A stretch of 64,000 bases of DNA. Source: Roseivivax sediminis (lineage in GTDB: Bacteria; Pseudomonadota; Alphaproteobacteria; Rhodobacterales; Rhodobacteraceae). A program made the position numbers and the translations under genes. Where the stretch lies: positions 303,518-367,517 of the forward strand of contig NZ_FOMS01000003.1 of NCBI RefSeq assembly GCF_900112685.1. Direction: 5' to 3'. The notes under the pieces are model-generated. The model ran no database searches, had not been told where the DNA came from, and worked only from the letters and a program-made list of their open reading frames with translations. Shown piece by piece: positions 45,928 to 53,824 of this stretch. The first letter of the stretch is position 1. Each line of letters opens with the position of its first letter.

Positions 45928-46706
45928 TGCGCGGACTCTGGGACCGTGAGACGGTGGCGCTGTTCCTTCTGTTGGCTCTGATGCCGCTGGCCTTGACCTG
46001 GCTGTGGTTCGGCGGGACCCAGGCGGCGCTGCAGCTGGTGCTGGCACTGGTGGTTTCGGGGCTGTGGCACATGATCTTCATGCTCGCGCGGGCGCAGCCC
46101 CCGTCGTTCGCCGGCGCGATCACCGCGCTTGCCGTGGCCATGCTGGCGCCGGAAGACCTCGGCCTGATCCGCTTGATCCTGGGCATCAGCTTCGGCACGG
46201 TGATGGGAGAACTGGTGTTCGGTGGCTGGGGCCGCAACGTGGTGAACCCCGCGACGGTGACTCTCGCCTTCCTCGGCTTCGGCTTTCCCACCGCCCCCTG
46301 GCCGGATTTCGTGCTGCCGGTCGCCTGGGGGGCGATCCCGGCGGCGGCGATCGGCGCGGTGACGGGGGTGATGTCGGCACGGCTTCTTACCGGTGCGGGG
46401 CTGGTGACGCTTCTGGCCATGGCGCTCGGCGCGGATCTGGACCGGGTGCTGCCCGCTGCGGGCATCGTGCTTGTTCTGCTGGTCGCCGACCCGGTCGCCA
46501 GCGCCTCGACCGCGCTTGGCCGGTGGCTGAACGGGGCGCTTTACGCGGCGCTGGTGGTCATGTTCACCTTGGAATGGCAGGGCGCGGCGCCGCTTCAGGC
46601 GGCGGTCTCGGCGGCGCTGCTGGCCTCGCTCGCAGCGCCGGTGCTGGACGAGGCGGCGATTGCGCTCTGGCTCGCACGACGGAAGGGACGGCATGGCAGG
46701 ACTTGA
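45924..46706 (+). CDS. nqrB: NQR-like subunit B, short, no covalent-FMN motif
   Basis: 260 residues against about 410 in classical NqrB. The membrane core aligns: LGISFGTVMGELVFGGWGRNVVNPA (NPA at 108-110) and the C-terminal ADPVASAS (188-195) that matches the family TDPVSAS. Between them, where NqrB and RnfD have the S-G-A-T motif for covalent FMN, this protein reads PDFVLPVAWGAIPAAAIG. The N-terminal ~100 residues are also missing. Clean ATGA overlap with nqrA and a 14-base overlap with nqrC show it is not a sequencing artefact. Confidence 0.8.
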   Translation: MMRGLWDRETVALFLLLALMPLALTWLWFGGTQAALQLVLALVVSGLWHMIFMLARAQPPSFAGAITALAVAMLAPEDLGLIRLILGISFGTVMGELVFGGWGRNVVNPATVTLAFLGFGFPTAPWPDFVLPVAWGAIPAAAIGAVTGVMSARLLTGAGLVTLLAMALGADLDRVLPAAGIVLVLLVADPVASASTALGRWLNGALYAALVVMFTLEWQGAAPLQAAVSAALLASLAAPVLDEAAIALWLARRKGRHGRT

Positions 46707-47490
46707 TCCCCTGAATCCGTGGCGCCGGTTGCTGGCGCTTCCGAACGAGAGCCGCGCGAAGACGCTCTTCATCGCTTTCGCGGTCTCGGCCATCTGCGCC
46801 CTGCTGGTCAGCGGCGCGACGGTGCTCCTGCGCCCGATCCAGACCGCCAACCGCGCCGCCGAGGCGCAGGCGCGGATCGAGTCGCTGGTGCGCGGCATCC
46901 CGGGCATGGCGCCGATCCTGGAGCAATCCGGCGGCACGCTCTCCACCGTGGTGATCGACCTGGAGGACGGCTCCGCCGCCGAGGAGGTCACGCCCGCGAC
47001 GCTGGACGAGGCGCTGTCGGAACCGTCGAACTGGACTGCGCTCGACCGGGGCGAGGATCTTGCGGGGCTGGGACGGCGACCGGACTATGCCCAGATCTAC
47101 CTGCTGCGGGAGGGCGAGGATATCTCGCTTGTCCTGCTGCCGATCAGCGGCGCAGGCTACAACGGCCGGATCGACGCGGTGCTGGCCCTGCGCGGCGACA
47201 TGAACACCATCGCCGGGATGGCCGTGACCCGGCACTCCGAAACCCCCGGCCTCGGCGCCCGTATCGAGGAGCCGGCTTGGCTGGACAATTTCCCCGGGAC
47301 TGAGACGCGCGGCCCGGACGGCAACCTTCGCTTTTCCGTCGCGCGTGGCGAGGCCTCCAGCGTTTACGAGGTGGACGGGATCACGGGTGCCACCCGCACC
47401 AGCAACGCGATCACGCAGATGATCCGCTTCTGGCTGGGACCCGAGGGCTACGGCCCGCTGATGGCGGCGATCCGGCGGGAGGAGTTCTGA
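46693..47490 (+). CDS. nqrC: NQR-like subunit C
   Basis: A 265-residue single-pass subunit with a periplasmic FMN domain. After an N-terminal helix (TLFIAFAVSAICALLVSGATVLL) comes the FMN-binding domain with the ITGATRTS motif at 230-237; Thr234 would carry the covalently linked FMN added by ApbE. The start at 46693 lies within the end of nqrB. Confidence 0.88.
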   Translation: MAGLDPLNPWRRLLALPNESRAKTLFIAFAVSAICALLVSGATVLLRPIQTANRAAEAQARIESLVRGIPGMAPILEQSGGTLSTVVIDLEDGSAAEEVTPATLDEALSEPSNWTALDRGEDLAGLGRRPDYAQIYLLREGEDISLVLLPISGAGYNGRIDAVLALRGDMNTIAGMAVTRHSETPGLGARIEEPAWLDNFPGTETRGPDGNLRFSVARGEASSVYEVDGITGATRTSNAITQMIRFWLGPEGYGPLMAAIRREEF

Positions 47491-47491
47491 G

Positions 47492-48154
47492 ATGACCACG
47501 CGCACGCCGCTCTTGCACATCCTGACCGATCCGCTGCTCCGCCAGAACCCGGTGACGCTTCAGATACTCGGGATCTGCTCGGCGCTGGCGGTGACGACCT
47601 CGCTGGCAACGGCGATCACCATGTGCGTCTCGCTCACCGTGGTGGTCACGCTCGCGGCAGGGATCATCAGCACGATCCGGCGCCACATCCCGGACTCGAT
47701 CCGGCTGATCGTTCAGATCGTGATCATCGCCTCGCTGGTGATCGTGATCGATCAGGTGCTGCAGGCCTGGTTCGCCGAGATCAGCCGCACCCTGTCGATC
47801 TTCGTCGCACTCATCACCACCAACTGCCTCGTCCTGGGCCGGACGGAGTCCTTCGCCCGCCACAACGCGCCGCTGCCGGCCATGACCGACGCCTTCGGCA
47901 ACGGACTGGGCTATTCCCTGATTCTCGTCGTCATCGGCGGCCTGCGCGAGCTCTTCGGGCAGGGGCAGCTGCTGGGCCGTCAGGTCCTGCCGCTGGCCGA
48001 GACGGGCGGATGGTTCACGCCCCTCAGCTTGATGCTGCTGGCGCCGAGCGCCTTCTTCCTGCTGGGCGGGCTGGTCTGGGCGATCCGGTCGATCCGGCCC
48101 GAACAAGCGGAGGTGCCGGAGCACATGCCGCCGAAAGCGGAGCCTGCGGAATGA
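47492..48154 (+). CDS. nqrD: NQR-like subunit D
   Basis: A 220-residue six-helix subunit of the Na+-NQR/Rnf family. It has the expected Cys in the first helix pair (LQILGICSALAVT) and a second in ITTNCLVLGR. These Cys together with those of NqrE hold a 2Fe-2S centre in the membrane in the studied enzyme. It starts one base after the nqrC stop and overlaps nqrE (ATGA). Confidence 0.9.
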   Translation: MTTRTPLLHILTDPLLRQNPVTLQILGICSALAVTTSLATAITMCVSLTVVVTLAAGIISTIRRHIPDSIRLIVQIVIIASLVIVIDQVLQAWFAEISRTLSIFVALITTNCLVLGRTESFARHNAPLPAMTDAFGNGLGYSLILVVIGGLRELFGQGQLLGRQVLPLAETGGWFTPLSLMLLAPSAFFLLGGLVWAIRSIRPEQAEVPEHMPPKAEPAE

Positions 48155-48762
48155 CCGAGCTCTGGCCCCTCTTCCTGCGCGCGACATTCGTCGAGAACAT
48201 GCCGCTCAGCTTCTTTCTGGGCCTGTGCACCTTCCTTGCCCTCTCGCGCCGGCCCGAGACGGCTATAGGGCTGGGGGTGGCGATGATCCTCGTTCTGGGT
48301 GTGACCGTGCCGCTCAACAGGATCGTCTACGACACGCTGCTCGCCCCGGGGGCCTGGGCCTGGGCGGGGCTGCCGGAGGTGGATCTTTCCTACCTTTCGC
48401 TCATCGCCTTCATCGGGGTCATCGCCGCGACGGTGCAGTTGATCGAGATGCTGACCGATCGCTTCTTCCCCGCGATCCACGGTGCCTTCGGCGTGTTCCT
48501 TCCGCTGCTCACCGTGCAATGTGCCATTCTTGCGGGCAGCCTGTTCATGGTGGAACGGCAATACACCCTGGCCGAGTCCGCCGTCTTCGGCCTCGGCGCA
48601 GGGACGGGCTTCGCCGTCGCCGTGGTGATGCTGAGCGCGGTGCGCAACCGGCTGGCTTACGCCGACCTGCCGGCGGGTCTGCGCGGGCTCGGCATCACCT
48701 TCGTCTTCACCGGGCTCCTGTCGCTCGGCTTCGCCTCCTTCGCACTGATGGTCGCGGAATGA
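48151..48762 (+). CDS. nqrE: NQR-like subunit E
   Basis: A 203-residue six-helix subunit related to NqrD. Motifs: ATFVENMPLSFFLGLCTFLALSR with the first Cys, and LLTVQCAILAGSLF with the second. ATGA overlaps on both sides (nqrD and nqrF) show tight coupling. Confidence 0.9.
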   Translation: MTELWPLFLRATFVENMPLSFFLGLCTFLALSRRPETAIGLGVAMILVLGVTVPLNRIVYDTLLAPGAWAWAGLPEVDLSYLSLIAFIGVIAATVQLIEMLTDRFFPAIHGAFGVFLPLLTVQCAILAGSLFMVERQYTLAESAVFGLGAGTGFAVAVVMLSAVRNRLAYADLPAGLRGLGITFVFTGLLSLGFASFALMVAE

Positions 48763-49982
48763 CCGAGATCGTCGTCGGCACTCTTACCGTCATCCTGCTG
48801 GTCCTCGTGCTGGCCATCGGCCTGCTGGCGGCGCGGCGGCGGCTGATCCCACAGGGTGCGTTGGACGTGACCGTGAACGAGGCGACGCACCTGAAGGCCG
48901 CGCGGGGCGACAAGCTTCTGTCCGTCCTGCACGGCGGCGGCATAGGTGTTCCGGCGGCCTGCGGCGGGTCGGGCACCTGCGGGCTGTGCCGCGTAACCGT
49001 CACCGGCGAGGGCGCGGGAGAGGCGCAGGCGACGGAGCGCGGCGTCCTCTCGGCGCGCGAACGACGGGCGCATGTGCGGTTGGCCTGCCAGACCAGCCTG
49101 CGCGGCGATTGCGCGGTCGAGGTTCCGCAGGAGATACTGACGGCGGGCGGCGGCTTGACCTGCCGCGTCGCCTCCACCCGGATGCTCGCACCGCTGATCC
49201 GCGAAATCGTGCTGGATCTGCCCGAGGGCCAGCCCTTCGATTTCCGCGCGGGAGAATTCATGCAGCTCACCGCACCCGCCTACCAACTGAGCTTCTCCGA
49301 CATCGACCCCGGCCCGCCGTTCCACGAGGCCTGGCGCATCGCCGGCTGGACGCGCCTCTCCGTCGCCTCCGACGCGCCGGTGACGCGAGCCTATTCCATC
49401 GCCAGCCGCCCCGGCGACACGGGCGTGGCGGTCTTCAACATCCGCCTTGCCGTGCCTCCCGCAGGGCGGGAGGAGGAGGTGCCGCCGGGCATCGTCTCGT
49501 CCTGGCTTTTCTCGTTGCGCGCGGGGAACACGGTGGAGGCATCGGGCCCCTTCGGCGACTTCCACGTCCAGCCGACGGAACGCGAGATGGTCTTTGTCGG
49601 CGGCGGGGTGGGCATGGCGCCGCTCCGCGCGATGATCCACGAGCAGATCGGCAAGGGGGCCGGGCGGCGGATGCGCTATTTCTACGGCGCTCGCTCCGCC
49701 GCCGATCTGTTCTACGTCGAGGAATTCGAGGCCATCGCCACCGCGCACCCGAATTTCACCTGGACCCCTGCCCTGTCCGACCCGGCGCCGGGCGACCGCT
49801 GGACCGGACGCACCGGGTTCATCCACGAGACGCTGAGGGCCGAGATGCAGGGACATCCCGCACCGGAGGATTGCGAGTACTACCTCTGCGGCCCCCCGGT
49901 GATGATCTCGGCCGTGCTGGCCACGCTGGACCGGATGGGCGTGGAGCCACGGTCCATCTTCAACGACGATTTCGGAGTCTGA
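48759..49982 (+). CDS. nqrF: NQR-like subunit F, NADH-oxidising flavoprotein
   Basis: A 407-residue protein: one N-terminal helix, a 2Fe-2S ferredoxin domain with Cys68, Cys74, Cys77 and Cys110, and an FNR-type reductase with the FAD motif RAYSIAS and the NADH-binding GGGVGMAPLRAMI. It receives electrons from NADH and starts the chain of the complex. All cofactor motifs are intact. Confidence 0.92.
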   Translation: MTEIVVGTLTVILLVLVLAIGLLAARRRLIPQGALDVTVNEATHLKAARGDKLLSVLHGGGIGVPAACGGSGTCGLCRVTVTGEGAGEAQATERGVLSARERRAHVRLACQTSLRGDCAVEVPQEILTAGGGLTCRVASTRMLAPLIREIVLDLPEGQPFDFRAGEFMQLTAPAYQLSFSDIDPGPPFHEAWRIAGWTRLSVASDAPVTRAYSIASRPGDTGVAVFNIRLAVPPAGREEEVPPGIVSSWLFSLRAGNTVEASGPFGDFHVQPTEREMVFVGGGVGMAPLRAMIHEQIGKGAGRRMRYFYGARSAADLFYVEEFEAIATAHPNFTWTPALSDPAPGDRWTGRTGFIHETLRAEMQGHPAPEDCEYYLCGPPVMISAVLATLDRMGVEPRSIFNDDFGV

Positions 49983-49984
49983 AC

Positions 49985-50962
49985 ATGCCTGATCACGCCA
50001 CGACCTTCAGCCGACGTCGCGCTATGGGTATGGGCGCTGCGGCATTGCTGGCACCAGGCGCGGCCTTCGCGTCTGCGGGCCTCGAAACGATCCACGGGGC
50101 GGCCTTCGGCACCACTTGGCGGGTCACCGGGCCGGCCGGGTCAGGGCTCGAGGCGCTCCGAAGACCGGTCGACCAACTTCTCGCGGGGATCGACCGGCGC
50201 ATGTCGCCTTGGCGATCCGACAGCGAGGTCGGCCGCTTCAACTCGAGCCATGCGGGAGGGCACGCGATCTCTGACGACACAGCGACGGTCACGGCGGCAG
50301 CGTTGCGCGTGGCAGAGGAGAGCGGCGGCTGCTTCGACCCGACGTTCGGTCCGGCGGTGTCCCACTGGGGGTTCGGCCCAATAACCGGGGGCGGAGCGAC
50401 CGGCTGGCGCGGGCTCGCACTTTCTGGCGGCCGGCTGACGAAGGCGTGGTCCGACCTGACCTTCGACCCCTGCGGCATCGCCAAGGGATGGGCGCTGGAC
50501 CGCCTCGCCGACCTCGCGCAGGCGGCGGGCCACGCCGACCTGTTGCTGGATCTCGGCGGAGAGCTGGCGGCAGTCGGCCATCACCCGTCCGGCCGACCCT
50601 GGCAGGTGGCGATCGAGGACCCTCGCCCGGCCCGCACAGGCCTTGCCGCCGCACTCACCTTCGAGGCGGGCGCCGTCGCCACCTCGGGTCTGCGCGCGCA
50701 GAGCTACGCGCTGGACGGTCGGACCTACGGCCACATCATCGACCCCACTACCGGAGAGCCGGTCCAGGGGCGGCTGCTGTCCGTCACCGTGCTGGCCCGG
50801 TCGGCGATGGAGGCCGACGCCTGGGCGACCGCCCTCTTCGCCGCCGGCGACGCGGAGGGCCCGGCATTGGCGCGCCGCCGGGGCCTGCGCGCAGTATTCT
50901 TGTTCGATGACAACGGCCTCAGGCAGGAGACGACAGGCGGGGCGGATCATGCGCTGCTGTGA
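49985..50962 (+). CDS. apbE: FAD:protein FMN transferase
   Basis: A 325-residue ApbE-family enzyme that attaches FMN to Thr in NqrB/NqrC/RnfG-type proteins using FAD. A twin-Arg-like signal (SRRRAMGMGAAALLAPGAAFA) sends it to the periplasm. Family motifs: MSPWRSDSEVGRFN, DPCGIAKGWALDRLA, LLLDLGGELAAVG and the DADAWATAL-like EADAWATALFAAG. The gene sits between nqrF and nqrM, as expected for a maturation factor. Confidence 0.9.
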   Translation: MPDHATTFSRRRAMGMGAAALLAPGAAFASAGLETIHGAAFGTTWRVTGPAGSGLEALRRPVDQLLAGIDRRMSPWRSDSEVGRFNSSHAGGHAISDDTATVTAAALRVAEESGGCFDPTFGPAVSHWGFGPITGGGATGWRGLALSGGRLTKAWSDLTFDPCGIAKGWALDRLADLAQAAGHADLLLDLGGELAAVGHHPSGRPWQVAIEDPRPARTGLAAALTFEAGAVATSGLRAQSYALDGRTYGHIIDPTTGEPVQGRLLSVTVLARSAMEADAWATALFAAGDAEGPALARRRGLRAVFLFDDNGLRQETTGGADHALL

Positions 50963-50995
50963 CACCGCCCTTCTGCGAAAGCGAAAGGATCGGAC

Positions 50996-51172
50996 ATGGA
51001 ACTGCTGATCGCGATCCCGATCGTCCTGCTGGCCGTCGGCGGGCTGGCGCTTGGCCTCGCCTTCGGGCGCGGGCCGATCCGCGGCTCCTGCGGCGGCGCC
51101 GCCTGCGAGGCGGGCGGAGCCTGCGCCGGTTGCCCGCGCCAGCATGACACCGAGGGGGACAGCGCGCCATGA
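50996..51172 (+). CDS. nqrM: Na+-NQR maturation protein NqrM
   Basis: A 58-residue protein: a membrane helix (LLIAIPIVLLAVGGLALGLAFG) followed by a Cys-rich tail (GSCGG, ACEAGG, CAGC). This is the layout of NqrM, which helps insert the iron centre of NqrD/NqrE. It follows apbE directly and overlaps the CBS gene (ATGA), confirming its place in the operon. Confidence 0.82.
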   Translation: MELLIAIPIVLLAVGGLALGLAFGRGPIRGSCGGAACEAGGACAGCPRQHDTEGDSAP

Positions 51173-51564
51173 CCACCGACCTCTTCGTCCGGGCATTTAT
51201 GCAGGGCGACATCGTCACGGTCACGCCCGACACCCCGATCCGCCGGGCCGTCGCGCTGCTGGTCGAAAGGGAACTCCCCGCCGCGCCGGTGCTGTCCGAC
51301 GACAGCGCCCTGATCGGCATCCTCACGCAGAAGGACTGCTTCCGCCCCGCACTGCATGCGAGCTACTATCAGGAATGGAAAGGCACGGTCGCGGATCACA
51401 TGACGAGGGGTGCGGTCACGGTAGAAGCGGGCGACGACCTCATGCGCGCCGCCGAGATGTTTCTGGAGCATCCGCACCGCGTCCTTCCGGTGGTAGAAGA
51501 CGATACTCTCGTGGGGCTGCTGGACCGTGCGCGGGTGCTGTCCCTGCTGGTCAGGCGAGGATAG
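51169..51564 (+). CDS. CBS-domain pair protein
   Basis: 131 residues that form one Bateman module: the first CBS repeat opens with FMQGDIVTVTPDTPIRRAVALL and the second with HMTRGAVTVEAGDDLMRAAEMFL; each ends with a L-x-G-x-L/I strand. Such modules sense adenine nucleotides. Its ATG overlaps nqrM, so a CBS sensor is part of the nqr-like operon; a role in adjusting the complex to energy state is a guess. Confidence 0.85.
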   Translation: MTTDLFVRAFMQGDIVTVTPDTPIRRAVALLVERELPAAPVLSDDSALIGILTQKDCFRPALHASYYQEWKGTVADHMTRGAVTVEAGDDLMRAAEMFLEHPHRVLPVVEDDTLVGLLDRARVLSLLVRRG

Positions 51565-51664
51565 TCGCGCAGACCTGCGAACCGTGCCATCGCCCTTGAT
51601 CTGCATCATGGTCCGCGCAGAACGTCGGGCGATGATGGAGGGGATGACAAAACCGGGAGAAGAA

Positions 51665-52009
51665 ATGCGAACAACCGTATTGAGAGGAGCCCTCCCAGGT
51701 GGCTTGCTTCTGGCGCTCCTGGCCTGCACGGATCCCGCGATGCCGGACCGCACGGACGGCGCAGCGTTCTTCGCGGAGAACTGCGTGTCCTGCCATGGCC
51801 CGGGCGGACGTGGCGACGGTCCACTGGCGAACCTCGTGTCCGAAGCGCCGCCTGACCTGACCACGCTGAGCCCGCGTAACGGCGGCACCTTTCCGGCGGC
51901 CCAGGCGCTGAGCTTCATCTACGGGGGGCCGTATTCCGACGGTCACCTTGCCCGCATCATGCCCGAGTTCGGCGAAAGGATGACGCACGACCTCGTCCCG
52001 GTCAGGTAA
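51665..52009 (+). CDS. Small c-type cytochrome lipoprotein, C-terminus probably truncated
   Basis: 114 residues. A lipoprotein signal (LLLALLAC) precedes one heme site (CVSCHGPGGRGDG) and a likely axial Met (IMPEFGE). In this cytochrome class about 25 more residues (a helix) usually follow; here the frame ends soon after Met, in sequence that also codes the broken stress-protein gene on the other strand. GGGAGAAG precedes the ATG at 51665. Confidence 0.7.
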   Translation: MRTTVLRGALPGGLLLALLACTDPAMPDRTDGAAFFAENCVSCHGPGGRGDGPLANLVSEAPPDLTTLSPRNGGTFPAAQALSFIYGGPYSDGHLARIMPEFGERMTHDLVPVR

Positions 52010-52164
52010 GGCGCGCCGAGCGCGGAATAAGGCGTAATCGTCTCGACCGGATGCGCGCCTGTCAGATGGGCTCCGAAGCCGCGCGCCAGATCGCAGGCCA
52101 GCGGAACCAGCCACTCCGCTTCCGCTGCCGACATGAGGCCAAGGCCAATAGTTTTGATGGACAT
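51943..52164 (-). pseudogene. Universal stress protein, N-terminal fragment
   Basis: From the ATG at 52164 the minus strand reads a Usp start (SIKTIGLGLMSAAEAEWLVPLACDLARGFGAHLTGAHPV), which stops making sense after about residue 55 and ends at 51943. The rest of the ~280-residue family is missing. Its 3' end overlaps the end of the cytochrome gene tail-to-tail, suggesting a deletion fused them. Confidence 0.65.
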
Positions 52165-52301
52165 GTTTTCGTCTCCGCTCTGCCGGAACTCATCCGACAC
52201 GTGCTGTCTACTTCTCGACCGGCTCGACATCAAACGGTGCTGCCGGGATCAGATTTCGAACTCGCACGCGGATCATCGGCGCCCGTCGGGCCGGGCGACA
52301 G

Positions 52302-52625
52302 TCAGGCGCAATCCCGGCAGACAGCGGCGGTCGGCACAGACTGCAGCCGGGCCGGAGCGATGGCCGCACCACAAACGGCGCAGAGCCCATAGCTGCCGTC
52401 ATCGATCCTGGTCAGCGCCGCCTCGATCGCGACCAGTTCCCGCTGCCCGGCCAAGCCGAGATCCTCCAGCACTTCGTCGCCTTCGCGTTCGATAGCCCTG
52501 TCGTCATCGTCGTGGCTACCCGGTCGATCAAGCTCCCTCTCGATCCTCGCAAGCCGCCCCGTCAGTTCCTCACGCCGTTGTCTCAGCTCGCTCTGCTGTC
52601 GGCTCCAGTCATGTTCGCCCATCAT
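52302..52625 (-). CDS. TraR/DksA-family zinc-finger protein
   Basis: 107 residues: a coiled-coil N-terminus (SELRQRREELTGRLARIERELD) and a C-terminal Cys4 zinc finger (CAVCG, then CRDC). DksA relatives bind the secondary channel of RNA polymerase; this one is shorter and lacks an obvious DxxDxA tip motif, so its regulatory action is uncertain. AAGGAG precedes the start at 52625. Confidence 0.85.
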   Translation of the reverse strand: MMGEHDWSRQQSELRQRREELTGRLARIERELDRPGSHDDDDRAIEREGDEVLEDLGLAGQRELVAIEAALTRIDDGSYGLCAVCGAAIAPARLQSVPTAAVCRDCA

Positions 52626-52824
52626 TGGATCTCCTTCCATGCTTTGCAGCACGAAGATTAGTGGAAGGCTTAACGATCCCGAATGAGCCAGATCAATACC
52701 TCGGTGAAATGTCAGCATCCGTCGTGTTTGGCACGTTGTCGGTCCGGATCGTCTTCGGATAAGCCTGTGCCGATGCCTGCCGGCCACACCCGCAGCACGA
52801 AAAATCGGAACCGGAAGACCGCCA

Positions 52825-53373
52825 ATGAAGGACAGATCACCGGAGCGCGTTCCGCGCACGGCAGGCTTGCGCGAGACAGTGGGGAAATACCTGCCCGACT
52901 TGATCCTCGGGGCGAACGACGGAATCATCACGACCCTTGCGGTGGTATCCAGCGTCGAGGGCGCGGATCTTTCGGTTCGAGTGATCCTGATCCTGGGCTT
53001 TGCCAATCTCGTCGCAGACGGGCTGTCGATGGGCGCAAGCAACATCCTGTCAAGACGATCCCGCGTCGGAGAGGGCGCTCTTCCCTCGATCACCCGCGCC
53101 GGTCGCTACGGCGCCGCAACCTTCCTCGGTTTCGTGATCTTCGGGCTGGTTCCGTTGTTGGCGTATCTACTTCCTGGGGTCGGGATCGACCGGTTCCTAC
53201 TCGCCACGGGCCTCGCCCTGACGACCCTGTTCCTCGTGGGGGCGGGGCGTGCCATCTTCACCGGCCGAAACTGGTTGATGTCGGGCGCTGAGATGCTGAT
53301 TCTGGGCACCCTGGCGGCGGGCGCGGCCTACGGCATCGGCATGCTGGGCGCGGCGTTCACAGGCAGCCTCTGA
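52825..53373 (+). CDS. VIT1/CCC1-family transporter
   Basis: A 182-residue membrane protein. LPDLILGANDGIITTLAVVSSVEGA is the family start, followed by FANLVADGLSMGASNIL; both are characteristic of Ccc1/VIT iron or manganese transporters. Four to five helices are visible. It lacks the extra metal-binding loop of longer VIT proteins, so its cargo is open. It is divergent from the DksA-like gene. Confidence 0.85.
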   Translation: MKDRSPERVPRTAGLRETVGKYLPDLILGANDGIITTLAVVSSVEGADLSVRVILILGFANLVADGLSMGASNILSRRSRVGEGALPSITRAGRYGAATFLGFVIFGLVPLLAYLLPGVGIDRFLLATGLALTTLFLVGAGRAIFTGRNWLMSGAEMLILGTLAAGAAYGIGMLGAAFTGSL

Positions 53374-53599
53374 ACGGCGCGCTGTTCGGGCCAATGGGTT
53401 TCAGTTGCCGTCGAGGGCGGGAATCCACCACCACATCATCGCTGAGCAGCAACAGGAAATTGATACCATGCACGCCTGGTTGAAAGCGCGCGGAATCGCT
53501 CTGCTCGACAGCTGATATGCCACTTCCCGGTGCTTCATCCCGACGCGGCGCCGGAACATAGGGTCCCCACAAGCACCAGCCCGTTGACCCGCGCCTGCG
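53374..53599. other. Intergenic region before a gene fragment
   Basis: No intact gene. It probably contains further decayed coding sequence in shifted frames of the fragment on the right. Confidence 0.35.
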
Positions 53600-53734
53600 C
53601 CCGGGCTGGTCTTGCAATACCCGGTTTCGTGCCGCCTTATTATACTTGCAGCCCAACAACTCATCGCTGAGCATCGTGAAATAGGAGGCGACAACCGCTT
53701 CGTTCTCGGTGTTGGGCCAGTCGCTGATACTCAT
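53600..53734 (-). pseudogene. N-terminal fragment of a restriction-associated (HNH/DUF3883-type) gene
   Basis: The minus strand from the ATG at 53734 reads SISDWPNTENEAVVASYFTMLSDELLG and then CKYNKAARNRVLQ. This matches by pattern the start of proteins reading YFxML-x(2)-EL-x-G-x(2)-YNK, often HNH or DUF3883 nucleases of defence loci. The frame decays after ~42 codons. The gene is cut off, probably by the events that brought the IS5 element. Confidence 0.4.
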
Positions 53735-53824
53735 CTGGCCTGGCTATGCCGGGTCTCCCCGAATGTCATCGGCTGTCGTCGGCAAGTTCTGAAGCAATGC
53801 AGTAGTGGCCAGCGTTGGGCCTAA

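Noticed and set aside
45924..46706. Short NqrB considered as a frameshift or assembly error
   Set aside because: The frame is clean and its start and stop overlap nqrA and nqrC exactly as expected in a coupled operon.
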